From positions 28,081-92,080 of the forward strand of contig CAYXFD010000010.1 of NCBI GenBank assembly GCA_964464175.1: a DNA stretch of 64,000 bases. Reading direction: 5' to 3'. Below, in pieces: positions 17,146-27,052 of this stretch; the stretch's first letter is position 1, and every line of letters starts with the position of its first letter. Below the pieces are notes generated by a model, which had not been told where the DNA came from, ran no database searches, and worked only from the letters and a program-made list of their open reading frames with translations. A program made the position numbers and the translations under genes. The DNA is from CAYXFD01 sp964464175 (GTDB lineage Bacteria; Cloacimonadota; Cloacimonadia; Cloacimonadales; JAJBBL01).

Positions 17146-19047
17146 ATGAGTTCACAGGACTACACAGCAACAAGTATTAAGGTTTTAAAGGGATTGGAAG
17201 CTGTCCGAAAGAGACCTACCATGTATATAGGAGGAGTAACCGAACGGGGATTGCATCATCTTGTCTATGAAGTCATCGACAATAGTATTGACGAGGCGTT
17301 GGGGGGATATTGTGACAGCATAGAAGTTACCATCAACAGTGATGGTTCTGTCTCGATATTAGACAACGGGAGGGGAATTCCGGTTGATGTTCACAAGGAA
17401 TCGAATATTTCTGCGCTTCAGGTAGTAATGACTGTTCTCCATGCCGGTGGAAAATTTGATAATAAAACATATAAAGTGTCCGGTGGCTTGCACGGAGTGG
17501 GTGTATCTGTCGTAAATGCTCTCTCTGAATTCATGGAAGTAAAGGTCTTTAAAAACGGAAGCATCTATCATCAGACTTATTCCCGAGGTATCCCGACCAA
17601 AGAAGTTGAGATAATTGGTCAAACAAACAAGACCGGCACACTTTCAACTTTCAAACCGGACCCGACAATCTTTGAGACCGTAGATTTCAATTTTGAGTAT
17701 CTCAGTGTCCGGCTCCGCGAGCTTGCCTTTCTCAATAAGGGTGTAAGGATTGTTCTGAAGGAAGAGAAAAGCGGAAAATTCCATGATTTTAAGTATGATG
17801 GCGGGATAATCTCTTTTGTGAGGTTCTTGAACGAGGGGAAGAAAAGCCTTTTCAAGGATCCCGTTTATATCTTCGGAGAAAAAGACAACATAGCTTTCGA
17901 GGTTTCACTTCAGTATAATGACGGATATCAGGAAAATATTCTGAGCTTTGCCAATAATATCAATACTATCGAAGGTGGTACTCACCTCAGTGGTTTCAAA
18001 ACTGCCTTAACGAGAGCTGTAAACAGTTACATCAGGAATCTCAATCTCCTGAAAAATGAGAAAATCAGCCCGCAGGGTAGTGATATCAGGGAAGGACTGA
18101 CAGCAATAATAAGCGTCAAGCTGCCGAATCCCCAGTTTGAAGGACAAACTAAAACAAAGCTTCAGAATTCCGAAGTGGACGGTTTGATAAACTCCATCGT
18201 AGGTGAAAAACTGCTTGAATACTTCGAAGAACATCCTAACGATGCCAAAAGCATATCCCTTAAAGCTATTCTCGGAGCCAGATCCCGGGAAGCTGCCAGA
18301 AAAGCAAGAGAACTAACCAGACGTAAAACCGTCCTGGAAAGCGGCAATCTGCCAGGAAAACTTGCCGATTGCAGTTCCCGTAACCCGGAAGAGACAGAAA
18401 TATTACTGGTTGAGGGAGATTCGGCGGGAGGATCTGCCAAGCAGGGACGCGACCGTACTTTCCAGGCAGTGCTTCCGTTATGGGGAAAAATGTTGAATAC
18501 TGAGAAGGCGAGGATTGACCGGGTTCTCAATAATGATAAGATCCAACCGATAATTCTTGCTTTGGGAGCAGGGATCGGAGACGATTTTGATATCGAAAAA
18601 CTTAGATATCACCGCATAATCATCATGGCTGATGCAGATGTTGATGGGGCTCATATCTCTACCCTCTTATTGACATTCTTCTTCCGCTATATGAGACCCT
18701 TAGTAGAGAAGGGACATATTTATATTGCTAAACCTCCCCTTTATTTGATCAGAAAGGGTAAGATGAAAAAATATGCCTATTCCGACAGAGAAAGAGATGA
18801 CATACTGAACGAGATAGACAGAAAAGGAGTGGTGATCCAGCGATATAAAGGATTAGGTGAAATGAACCCCGAACAGTTATGGGAAACAACCCTGGACCCA
18901 TCGAGCAGAATACTCATTTCTGTGAAAATCGATGATGCTATCGAAGCAGACAGAATGTTTACAGTTCTGATGGGAGATGAAGTCGCCCCAAGAAGAGATT
19001 TTATCAGAGAAAATGCCCGTTATGTGCAGAATCTTGATATAATCTAA
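17146..19047 (+). CDS. gyrB: DNA gyrase subunit B
   Basis: GyrB is the ATPase subunit of DNA gyrase, which introduces negative supercoils. The 633-residue product has the GHKL ATPase motifs VYEVIDNSIDEAL, DNGRGIPVDVH and SGGLHGVGVSVVNALS, the transducer domain, and the TOPRIM motifs EGDSAGGSAKQGRD and MADADVDGAHIST. It ends with the QRYKGLGEMNPEQLWETT block. Length matches the short type of GyrB without the proteobacterial insert. ATG follows AAAGGAGAA. gyrA follows after 111 bases, so this is a gyrBA pair. Confidence 0.98.
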   Translation: MSSQDYTATSIKVLKGLEAVRKRPTMYIGGVTERGLHHLVYEVIDNSIDEALGGYCDSIEVTINSDGSVSILDNGRGIPVDVHKESNISALQVVMTVLHAGGKFDNKTYKVSGGLHGVGVSVVNALSEFMEVKVFKNGSIYHQTYSRGIPTKEVEIIGQTNKTGTLSTFKPDPTIFETVDFNFEYLSVRLRELAFLNKGVRIVLKEEKSGKFHDFKYDGGIISFVRFLNEGKKSLFKDPVYIFGEKDNIAFEVSLQYNDGYQENILSFANNINTIEGGTHLSGFKTALTRAVNSYIRNLNLLKNEKISPQGSDIREGLTAIISVKLPNPQFEGQTKTKLQNSEVDGLINSIVGEKLLEYFEEHPNDAKSISLKAILGARSREAARKARELTRRKTVLESGNLPGKLADCSSRNPEETEILLVEGDSAGGSAKQGRDRTFQAVLPLWGKMLNTEKARIDRVLNNDKIQPIILALGAGIGDDFDIEKLRYHRIIIMADADVDGAHISTLLLTFFFRYMRPLVEKGHIYIAKPPLYLIRKGKMKKYAYSDRERDDILNEIDRKGVVIQRYKGLGEMNPEQLWETTLDPSSRILISVKIDDAIEADRMFTVLMGDEVAPRRDFIRENARYVQNLDII

Positions 19048-19158
19048 GCTCTGACGAAAGCCCTTTCTGAATTTTGACCGGAAAAAACAAGCATAGAATA
19101 TTAATGAAATGATTACACCGAAAAGTGAAAAAAGTATAGACATAATGGAGTTATTAAG

Positions 19159-21759
19159 ATGACGATTGACAGAAGCAGAATAATTAATGTTGAGATAGAA
19201 GATCAACTGAAACAGGCATATCTCGAGTACTCGATGAGTGTGATAGTATCACGCGCCCTGCCGGATATCCGCGACGGCTTAAAACCATCCCAGAGACGTA
19301 TTCTTTACGCCATGCATGAACTAAATCTCACCCCCGATAAAGGGTTTAGAAAATGTGCAAAAATAGCCGGTGATACTTCCGGTAACTATCACCCGCACGG
19401 TGAGCAGGTAATTTATCCTACTCTCGTTCGTTTGGCTCAGCCCTGGAATATGCGGTATCCGATTATTAACGGGCAGGGTAACTTCGGTTCCATTGATGGA
19501 GATCCGCCGGCAGCAATGCGTTACACAGAAGCAAGATTAGAGAAAGTAGCTATTGATCTGTTAGCTGATCTTGAGAAAAATACCGTTGATTTTCGTCCCA
19601 ATTATGACGAAACAAGAACTGAGCCGGTTATCTTCCCAACCAGGATACCTAATCTGTTGGTTAACGGCTGTTCAGGTATTGCAGTAGGGATGGCAACCAA
19701 TATGCCCCCCCATAATCTGGGTGAGATTTGTGACGCCTTGATTGCTTTGATCGATAACCGGGATTTGACTCCGTTGGAACTGATGGACTACATTCAGGGA
19801 CCTGACTTTCCCACCGGCGGTTTTATCCTCGGAAGGGCGGGAATCATTGATTACTTCCAGACCGGTTACGGAAAAATTAAGATCCGGGGTAAGGCTGATG
19901 TCGAAGTAAAATCTTCCGGAGCTCAATCCATTATTATTTCGGAAATACCTTATCAGGTAAATAAGACTTCTATGATCGAAAAAATGGTCAGTCTGGTAAA
20001 AGAGAAGAAAGTAGAAGGGATCAGTGATATCCGGGACGAATCGGGCAGAGACGGAATGCGGCTTGTTGTCGAAGTGAAAAGAAATGAGGATGCACAGGTT
20101 GTCCTGAATCAGCTGTACAAGTATTCACAGCTTCAGGATTCTTTCGGAGTTATCAATCTGGCACTCGTTGACGGCGTACCCAAGGTTCTGAATATCTCGG
20201 ACTTGCTCAATAATTTTATCGAGTTCAGACATGAAGTAGTGGTTCGCCGCACCCAGTTCGAATTAGAAAATGCTGAAAAACGGCTGCATATTCTACAGGG
20301 TTTGCGAATTGCTCTTGATCACATCGACGAGATAATAAAAACCATCAGAGAATCAGAAAGCACTCAGGAAGCAAGTGAAAGACTGCAAGAGGGCTTCTCC
20401 TTGACTGAGATTCAGGCTAAAGCTATCCTTGATATGAGATTACAGAAGTTAACCGGGCTGGAAAGGGAAAAATTAGAGAACGAGTATAATGAGCTGTTAA
20501 AAACCGTTGCTCATCTGAAAGACATCCTTTCCAATGAATCATTGAGAATGAAGATCATCAAAGATGAGATAGAAGAGATCCGGAAGAAATATTCCGACAC
20601 TCGCAGATCGGAGATAATTGACCACATTACTGATCTTGAAAAAGAAGATCTGATTGCCGAGGAAGATATGGTGGTTACTATCTCTCATGAAGGTTATATC
20701 AAACGTCTCCCTCTCGATACCTACAGGCAGCAACGCCGGGGTGGAAAGGGTCTCTCCGGAACTAATCTTAAGGAACAGGACTTTACCGAAACCATCTTCA
20801 TCGCCTCCACTCATGCCTATATCCTCTTCTTTACTAATTTTGGGAAGTGTTACTGGCTGAAAGTATATCAGTTACCGCTGGTCGGAAGACTGGCGAGAGG
20901 TAAAGCCATCGTCAATCTGATATCACTGGAAAAGGGTGACAGCATCAAAGCTCATGTTGTAGTCCGTGATTTTAATGATCCACACTACCTGACCATGGTC
21001 ACCAAACGGGGAATAATCAAAAAGAGTACTTTAGAAGCCTATTCCCGTCCACGTTCGAATGGCATTATAGCTATCAAACTAATCGAAGGAGATGAACTCA
21101 TCGATGCCCAGATCACTGAAGGGTACAATGATATCATCCTCGCTACCAGAGGTGGTTACGCTAACCGCTTCAACGAAGAAAAGGTCAGAACGGTAGGGAG
21201 AAACTCACAGGGAGTGAGAGGCATCAGACTTCGTAACGGAGATTATGTGGTAGCAATGGTTGTTGTTAAAAGAAACGGAACCCTGCTGGCGATCTGTGAA
21301 AATGGCTACGGCAAACGAACCAATGTTGAATCTTATGCCTCTAAGAATCGTGGAACCATGGGAGTGATCACCATCAAAACCACCAAGAGAAACGGGCATT
21401 TGGTCGATTTGCTCGAAGTTCTGGATAGTGATGATCTGATCATTGTTACCAAAGACGGGATGATTATCCGGCAGCCGGTCAAGGATATGTCGGTAATCGG
21501 AAGAAATACTCAAGGTGTAAGACTGGTATCTTTGAAAGAGGATGACAAGGTTTACGATATAGCCTGTATAACAAATGAAAATGAGAATGATAACGATGAA
21601 GAGGGGGAAAAGCAGCCTGTAGAAACCCCAGAGAAGAAGATAGCTGAAATTCCTTCCAAGACAGAGCTAAGATCTGAAACCAAAGATACGGAACAAAAGG
21701 AAAAAGAGGAACAGGTATCCCTGAAATTCGACAATAATAATAATGGCAATGAGAGCTAA
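19159..21759 (+). CDS. gyrA: DNA gyrase subunit A
   Basis: GyrA holds the DNA-cleaving tyrosine of gyrase. The 866-residue product has catalytic Tyr122 in AAMRYTEARL, the breakage-reunion core, and the GyrA box QRRGGKGL near residue 517, which marks it as gyrase rather than topoisomerase IV. Six beta-pinwheel repeats follow. The last 60 or so residues form a charged tail (NENENDNDEEGEKQ...) beyond the pinwheel. The quinolone pocket reads HPHGEQVIYPT, so Gln83 and Pro87 stand where E. coli has Ser83 and Asp87. ATG follows a GGAG box. The lipoprotein gene overlaps its last 17 bases. Confidence 0.98.
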   Translation: MTIDRSRIINVEIEDQLKQAYLEYSMSVIVSRALPDIRDGLKPSQRRILYAMHELNLTPDKGFRKCAKIAGDTSGNYHPHGEQVIYPTLVRLAQPWNMRYPIINGQGNFGSIDGDPPAAMRYTEARLEKVAIDLLADLEKNTVDFRPNYDETRTEPVIFPTRIPNLLVNGCSGIAVGMATNMPPHNLGEICDALIALIDNRDLTPLELMDYIQGPDFPTGGFILGRAGIIDYFQTGYGKIKIRGKADVEVKSSGAQSIIISEIPYQVNKTSMIEKMVSLVKEKKVEGISDIRDESGRDGMRLVVEVKRNEDAQVVLNQLYKYSQLQDSFGVINLALVDGVPKVLNISDLLNNFIEFRHEVVVRRTQFELENAEKRLHILQGLRIALDHIDEIIKTIRESESTQEASERLQEGFSLTEIQAKAILDMRLQKLTGLEREKLENEYNELLKTVAHLKDILSNESLRMKIIKDEIEEIRKKYSDTRRSEIIDHITDLEKEDLIAEEDMVVTISHEGYIKRLPLDTYRQQRRGGKGLSGTNLKEQDFTETIFIASTHAYILFFTNFGKCYWLKVYQLPLVGRLARGKAIVNLISLEKGDSIKAHVVVRDFNDPHYLTMVTKRGIIKKSTLEAYSRPRSNGIIAIKLIEGDELIDAQITEGYNDIILATRGGYANRFNEEKVRTVGRNSQGVRGIRLRNGDYVVAMVVVKRNGTLLAICENGYGKRTNVESYASKNRGTMGVITIKTTKRNGHLVDLLEVLDSDDLIIVTKDGMIIRQPVKDMSVIGRNTQGVRLVSLKEDDKVYDIACITNENENDNDEEGEKQPVETPEKKIAEIPSKTELRSETKDTEQKEKEEQVSLKFDNNNNGNES

Positions 21760-22390
21760 CTTCCCAGCCTCAGAAAGCGAGGTGTTTGCTCCCCTGCCGG
21801 ACAACAGGGGAAGATTAGATCAACAGGGTTTGTTGTTGCTCAGCGGGATTATAATCCTCATTCTTTTACTCTCAACGGCCAGCTGCACTACCCGTTACCA
21901 GGCTCAACCAACCGATAGAGTCAGTGTTTTGGATAATTATGCCCTGCTCGAAACAGAGGGAGTTGCCTTTGCCATAACCCCTCGGCTCTGGACACGGGAA
22001 CCACAGAGAGTATCTGATTTCTTTACTACTTTCCACATCATAGTCAAGAATCAAACTGATAAGCCTCTTGTTATTAACGCTGAGGATTTAGTCTTACTTG
22101 ATGAAGAAAGAAACCAGTATGATGCCCTGGATATCCCGGATGTCTCCCACATAGTGTTTTACGATGATTTTTTGTCCGATAAATTCAGTCCTTTACCCGA
22201 AAGGGGTGACACCTTTTCGGGAGAAAGAATGACCGGTCGGGCTAATCTCTTGCAGGAAGCATTTCATTACGGTGATATCCGCCCCGGGGCCAGGAAGTCC
22301 GGTTTTATCTTCTTCCGTCGCCTTCCGGGGGGAAACCGGATAATTACCATACTGTTTAAGGATGAAGAGATCGTCTTTGTCAGAGGATAA
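21743..22390 (+). CDS. Putative lipoprotein of unknown function
   Basis: A 215-residue protein whose hydrophobic segment (about 29-45) ends in a lipobox LSTASC with Cys48, so it should be lipid-anchored in the envelope. The mature part contains beta-rich segments such as FHIIVKNQTDKPLVINAEDLVLLDEE, resembling Ig-like or DUF4352-type folds. I do not recognise the family. The frame opens at ATG 21743, overlapping the end of gyrA. This gives an unusually long n-region before the signal, so the true start may be a downstream TTG or the second ATG at 21749. Confidence 0.75.
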   Translation: MAMRANFPASESEVFAPLPDNRGRLDQQGLLLLSGIIILILLLSTASCTTRYQAQPTDRVSVLDNYALLETEGVAFAITPRLWTREPQRVSDFFTTFHIIVKNQTDKPLVINAEDLVLLDEERNQYDALDIPDVSHIVFYDDFLSDKFSPLPERGDTFSGERMTGRANLLQEAFHYGDIRPGARKSGFIFFRRLPGGNRIITILFKDEEIVFVRG

Positions 22391-22428
22391 ACAAGAAACA
22401 ATTCACCCTTCAAATAGTTAAATAATCT

Positions 22429-23763
22429 TTATTCAAAACTGAGAGATCCATTATCCTCAAGACGCTGTCGATAGATTCTCTTTAATTCATCTTCGAAGAA
22501 GAATTTCTTCTCGCCGAAAGCAGGTTTCAAACCGTCTATCCAGGTTGCTTCCTCATTATATTGGGCAAAAAACGGTCGGTGTACCCAGTCAGGATTCCTC
22601 CCTTGCAGCATCCTCATAACAAATACTCTCTCTCCGGCAGCTTCTGTTACGCCCAAAATCTGAACCTTACCGGGAATGCAGGACATACTTGGTCCTCTCA
22701 CTGTCCGGCATAATCCGCTGACCTGATTGTAAGCTTCCCGGAATATCTCCCATGACTCCATCAAAGGTAGTCCAAAATAGTGTTGAGCACCTGTATCTCT
22801 TACAACAAACATGTAGTAGGGGACCATCCCCATATTGACTTGCCGTTTCCACATCTTCGCCCAAATCTCCGGTGAAGCATTAATATGCCGGAGAATTGGC
22901 GCCTGGGTTCTCAAAACTGCCCCAATATCTCTCAATCTGCGGGAGGCTTTCTCGACTGCTTTTGTTTCCAGTTCCTTATAATGATTGAAATGCAGCATCA
23001 TTGCCAGATGTTTCCCTGCTTTAACCACTTTCTCCAGGACTCTCAGTAACTTGTCGCTGTCGGGGTCGCTCAAAAACCTGTAAGGCCAATATGAAAGTGA
23101 CTTCGTCCCAATACGGATATTCTTGATGTGGGAAAGATCGCTCCTCAACAGAGAATCTATATAAACCTCAAGTATCTCAGCTTTCATAACCATCGGATCA
23201 CCCCCGGTAAATAAAACATCTGAGATTTCCTGATGCTCTTTGAGATAAGTAGTTAATTTCTCTGCTTCCCTGGTAGCAAAACGGATGTTTTTCCATCCTA
23301 CAAACTGGGGCCAGCGAAAACAGAAAGTACAGTATGAATGACAGGTTTGCCCTTCACTGGGAAAGAAGAGTGCTGTTTCCCGGTATTTGTGCTGCAGACC
23401 GTAAAACCTTCTTCTGTTGATTACCGGAACGTTAAGATCTATTTGACCGGCAGGATGAGGATTAAGCTGCTCACGTATCTCATTGGCAGCCTGATGGATT
23501 CTCTCTTTAGCAGCATTTTTTTTAATGAGAGTTTCCATTCTCCGGTAATGCTCAGGGAGCAGCATCTCCTTGCGGGGAAAAGTCAGGGTAAAGATTGGGT
23601 CCTCAGGAACATTATCCCAATCTATCAGTTCATTGATAACATAGTTATTAACCTTGAAAGGAAGAACGGAGCCGACCGTCTCGACGGCAAATTTCTCTTC
23701 TTCAGAAAGCTTATCTATATTTTCTATCTCTTTGAAATTATGTAAGAAATAAGTTCTCACCAC
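22429..23763 (-). CDS. KamA-family radical SAM protein (lysine 2,3-aminomutase-like)
   Basis: A 444-residue radical SAM protein of the lysine 2,3-aminomutase superfamily. The cluster cysteines are Cys141, Cys145 and Cys148 in CHSYCTFCFRW, followed by DVLFTGGDPMVMKAEIL, IRIGTKSLSYWPYRFL and a lysine in CIPGKVQILG that aligns with the pyridoxal-phosphate lysine region of KamA. The CFRWPQF block differs from the CRHCTRRR-type motif of true lysine aminomutases, so the substrate may not be free lysine. GTG at 23763 follows AGGAGAA. Upstream on the same strand, the nearest gene is 344 bases away; it faces gyrA's lipoprotein convergently. Confidence 0.85.
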   Translation of the reverse strand: MVRTYFLHNFKEIENIDKLSEEEKFAVETVGSVLPFKVNNYVINELIDWDNVPEDPIFTLTFPRKEMLLPEHYRRMETLIKKNAAKERIHQAANEIREQLNPHPAGQIDLNVPVINRRRFYGLQHKYRETALFFPSEGQTCHSYCTFCFRWPQFVGWKNIRFATREAEKLTTYLKEHQEISDVLFTGGDPMVMKAEILEVYIDSLLRSDLSHIKNIRIGTKSLSYWPYRFLSDPDSDKLLRVLEKVVKAGKHLAMMLHFNHYKELETKAVEKASRRLRDIGAVLRTQAPILRHINASPEIWAKMWKRQVNMGMVPYYMFVVRDTGAQHYFGLPLMESWEIFREAYNQVSGLCRTVRGPSMSCIPGKVQILGVTEAAGERVFVMRMLQGRNPDWVHRPFFAQYNEEATWIDGLKPAFGEKKFFFEDELKRIYRQRLEDNGSLSFE

Positions 23764-24107
23764 TATTCTCCTATTTCTGCTGTAATTTTGAATTCGCTTG
23801 TGTTTCTTCTCCTCAACAAATTAGTAACAGAGAAGACCTCGCCGGTAAAACTTTGCAGCTAACTATTATAACTGGATGTTAGTTTTAACGTTACTAATCC
23901 TGTTTTCCGGTTCAGCTGTCAATAGATTAATCTCCATCACAACCTTAACCCCGGATAACGATTTCTCACCGAAATATAGCGGAATATTAAAAAGCTTTAT
24001 TTCTTGTCAAAGCAAGCAGGAACAAGTCTCTTCGAAAAAATCTCGATAGATTTGAGCAAACTGCAAAAGAACCCCAAAACTCTGCTTATATTCCGAAATA
24101 ATCGGAA
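23764..24107. other. Intergenic region upstream of the KamA-family gene
   Basis: About 340 bases between two minus-strand genes. It must hold the 3' end of the upstream lipoprotein transcript and the promoter of the KamA-family gene. I see no clear hairpin with a T run, RNA gene or protein-coding frame. Confidence 0.4.
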
Positions 24108-24755
24108 CTATTCATAAACGCTGTAATTTATCTTAATTTTCTCGACCAGCATTATCTCACACGAACCGTCACCCCTGTCATCTCTCGCCAAACTGGTTCT
24201 CCAGGTGAATGTCCGCCCCTTGACTTTGGCTCTTACAATCACCAGATAACCCTCAAGCTGCACTCGGTCATTCTTTCTGACTGAGCGGAGAGCGAGCCTG
24301 ATATTATCATTTGCCGGGATCAGATGATGATTACTGGAATGGAGATAAACCCAGTCCAGAGAAAGTTCGGAATTCTTTTTCGGTCTGAAGAAATAACGTC
24401 TTCCGCCCTGCGATATCTTCAGTTGCCGGTAGAAATGTTCGTCAGCTAAAAACCCCCAGACGAGCGCAAAATCATAAGGAGAGATCTTCGCCATACTGTC
24501 TGAACGATAAGCTTTCTTGCTTCTCACAACTGCTCCGACCCGGTATTTTGCCTGCGGAATTATTACGAAACTATCATTGCCCTTGGTTATTTTTACGGTT
24601 TCAGCTTGCTCCATTTCTTCCTGCTCCGGATAGGTGACATCAATAACCGTATAATCATCGAAAGCCAGTTTCGGGCGGGAACAGGAAGCAAAAGCCAATA
24701 GTATTAGGAGAAGAGTTATCGGGTATATAAAGCCTGTTTTCGTTACTCTTCTCAT
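24108..24755 (-). CDS. Putative lipoprotein of unknown function
   Basis: A 215-residue protein with a signal sequence ending in the lipobox LAFASC (cysteine near residue 25), so it is probably an envelope lipoprotein. The mature region has basic, beta-rich segments, including RRYFFRPKKNSELSLDWVYLHS and LEGYLVIVRAKVKGRTFTW. No family was recognised. The ATG at 24755 follows GGGGAGGAAA, a strong ribosome-binding site. It lies 18 bases downstream of rlmD and is likely in the same transcript. Confidence 0.8.
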   Translation of the reverse strand: MRRVTKTGFIYPITLLLILLAFASCSRPKLAFDDYTVIDVTYPEQEEMEQAETVKITKGNDSFVIIPQAKYRVGAVVRSKKAYRSDSMAKISPYDFALVWGFLADEHFYRQLKISQGGRRYFFRPKKNSELSLDWVYLHSSNHHLIPANDNIRLALRSVRKNDRVQLEGYLVIVRAKVKGRTFTWRTSLARDDRGDGSCEIMLVEKIKINYSVYE

Positions 24756-24773
24756 TTCATCTGTTTCCTCCCC

Positions 24774-26126
24774 TTACCTTGTCATAATAACTAAGTTTTC
24801 GATGTGATAGGTATGGGGAAACATATCAAAAGGTTGTATCTTTTTTACCATGAATCCTTTACGGATCAGAAGCTCTACATCTCGTTTCTGGGTAGCAATA
24901 TCACAGCTGATATAGATAATTTTACGAATCGGGCTTTGAGCAATATCTTCGATTACCCCCTTCTCTACCCCTTTTCGGGGTGGATCGAGAATTATCACAT
25001 CCGCAGAGGCTTTCCCTAAGAGGTAACCTAATTCTTTTTCTACCTGAGTACAGATAAAACGGCAATTATCAACCCCGTTGATCCGGCAATTCTCCTGACC
25101 ATCTGTTACTGCTTGCTGTAACTGTTCCAGACAGATAACCTTTTTGACCTTATCTGCGATGTAAATACCGATAGCTCCAATACCACTATAGGCATCAATC
25201 ACTACATCTTCGCTGCCCAGCTCTTTCTTCAGATAATCGAGGATATTTTTGGTCTGAGCGGTATTGATCTGAAAAAAGGAGAGATATTGAGTCTTAAAAG
25301 TAATCTCTCCAATCTTTTCGGTCAGAAAGTCCCTGCCCCAGAGAATTTTTGTCTTATCCCCCAAAATTCTGTTCGATTGCCCCTCATTAATATTCTGCAC
25401 TACCCCGGCTATCCGGGGAAACTTCTCGGCTAGTCCGCCGGCAATTGTTTTGGAAAAAGGGAGTTTCATCGTATTGGTAACAATGATGAAAACAAACCTG
25501 TCTTCATGTTCTGAATAACGGAGTCCGAGATATTTAAGCGTTCCCCTTCCCTTCTTTTCATCGTACCAGGTAACATTGGCTTTCGCCAGGAGCTCCAGAG
25601 AGCAGGCAATGATCTTTTCGCTGTTTTCCGGCTGCAAATAGCACCGTTTGTGCGTTATGATCCGGTGACTGCGTCTGGCAAAGATGCCGGCTGTTAAACC
25701 ATATTCAGTTTCACCGACAGGAAGATATATCTTGTTTCGATAAAAATTTATCTTTTCAGAGGCTATGATCCTGCTAATCATATTCTTATCTGCAGTAAAT
25801 TGTTCGAAAAACTCCCGAACAATCTCCTGCTTGAATCTCAACTGATCTTTATAAGCTACATGAAGCCAATCACATCCTCCGCAATCCTTGAAAACTTCAC
25901 AGGGAACCGGTACCTGATATTCTGATCTTTTATTATAAGAGAAGATCTCTGCAAAAAAGACCTCTCCCCTCTTATGAATGACCCGTACCGCCGCATCATC
26001 ACCGGGAAGTCCCTGATAAACAAAGACGGGAGTTCTGTTGTGATAGCCTAAACCCAAGCCTTTATAAACAATTTTCTCCACTTTCAGAGACTGAATAATC
26101 GAGTCTTTATATAAAGATGCTTCCAT
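24774..26126 (-). CDS. rlmD: 23S rRNA (uracil-C5)-methyltransferase, RlmD/RumA family
   Basis: This 450-residue enzyme methylates a uridine in 23S rRNA (U1939 for RlmD). It has an N-terminal TRAM domain (about 10-65), Fe-S cluster cysteines Cys76, Cys82 and Cys85 in CEVFKDCGGCDW with a further Cys in KRCYLQ, and a SAM-binding DAYSGIGAIGIYIA motif. The DPPRKGVEKG loop and the catalytic cysteine in IYISCD complete it. Paralogues RlmCD and TrmA-like enzymes are alternatives, so the target base is inferred. Upstream is a 155-base gap to the glycosyltransferase gene. Confidence 0.9.
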   Translation of the reverse strand: MEASLYKDSIIQSLKVEKIVYKGLGLGYHNRTPVFVYQGLPGDDAAVRVIHKRGEVFFAEIFSYNKRSEYQVPVPCEVFKDCGGCDWLHVAYKDQLRFKQEIVREFFEQFTADKNMISRIIASEKINFYRNKIYLPVGETEYGLTAGIFARRSHRIITHKRCYLQPENSEKIIACSLELLAKANVTWYDEKKGRGTLKYLGLRYSEHEDRFVFIIVTNTMKLPFSKTIAGGLAEKFPRIAGVVQNINEGQSNRILGDKTKILWGRDFLTEKIGEITFKTQYLSFFQINTAQTKNILDYLKKELGSEDVVIDAYSGIGAIGIYIADKVKKVICLEQLQQAVTDGQENCRINGVDNCRFICTQVEKELGYLLGKASADVIILDPPRKGVEKGVIEDIAQSPIRKIIYISCDIATQKRDVELLIRKGFMVKKIQPFDMFPHTYHIENLVIMTR

Positions 26127-26281
26127 TAACTCAACGCCATTGATAACAGAAAATGATCTGAGAATGGGTAGGTAATGATCAGCGCTGAAACTGCTGAATT
26201 GCTGACTGTTTTATCCGTTAAATCCATAAATCCCTCATATCACTTTTCTGTTAAACTGAATCCGGGTTAACTACCATAAGA

Positions 26282-26995
26282 CTATAACCGCTTAAGCAAT
26301 GCCTGAAATCTCAGCTTCCAAATCATCCATATCGCTTCATAGACTATCTTGCGGGACATCTTCGAGTGCCCGCATACCCGGTCATTGAAAATAATCGGAA
26401 TCTCTTTGATCCGGTAATTCTTCAGCCAGAGACGGTATTTTATCTCTACCTGGAAGGAGTAACCGTCAGACATGATCTTATCAAGGTTAAGAGCTTCAAG
26501 AACCTCCCGCCGATAGCATTTAAATCCGCTGGTTGCATCCTTGATCGGCATTCCGGTAATTATTCTGACGTACTGGGATGCAAGATAACTGAGCAATAAT
26601 CTCCTGATAGGCCAATTAAGCACAGAACCGCCGGGAATATACCTGGAACCGATAACCAGATCATTTTCCTGAATCTCTTCCAGCATGACCGGTAAGACTT
26701 TCGGATCATGAGAAAAATCACCGTCCATCTCAAAGATATAATCATAGCCTTCCCGGATAGCATATTTAAATCCGGCAATATAAGCGGATCCGAGTCCTAA
26801 TTTTGCTTCTCTTCTTAACAGGTGTAGCCTTTTCCGCTTAGCCTTCAATTCTTCTACTATATCTCCGGTAGCGTCCGGAGAGTTATCGTCAATGATCAGA
26901 AGATGAAGGGAATCATCTTTCTCCAGAATTTCAGCAATCAGAGGTCTGATATTCTCTGCTTCATTATAAGTCGGTACAATAACTAATGCTTTCAT
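26282..26995 (-). CDS. Polyprenol-phosphate mannosyltransferase-like GT2 glycosyltransferase
   Basis: A 237-residue family-2 glycosyltransferase close to dolichol/polyprenol-phosphate mannose synthases. Diagnostic blocks are VIVPTYNEAENI at the N-terminus, LLIIDDNSPDATGD (nucleotide-sugar binding, around 32-45), EMDGDFSHDP (metal-binding DXD, around 90) and the C-terminal GYSFQVEIKYRLW and IPIIFNDRVCGHSKM. It has no C-terminal membrane helices, as in the soluble Dpm1 type. It would charge a lipid carrier with mannose or another sugar for glycan or protein glycosylation. It is 57 bases downstream of the acyltransferase on the same strand. Confidence 0.9.
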   Translation of the reverse strand: MKALVIVPTYNEAENIRPLIAEILEKDDSLHLLIIDDNSPDATGDIVEELKAKRKRLHLLRREAKLGLGSAYIAGFKYAIREGYDYIFEMDGDFSHDPKVLPVMLEEIQENDLVIGSRYIPGGSVLNWPIRRLLLSYLASQYVRIITGMPIKDATSGFKCYRREVLEALNLDKIMSDGYSFQVEIKYRLWLKNYRIKEIPIIFNDRVCGHSKMSRKIVYEAIWMIWKLRFQALLKRL

Positions 26996-27052
26996 TTCGT
27001 TAACTTTCTGCCTGTTTAAATTATCGTTCTCGTTGATCTTTTGCTCTATCGA

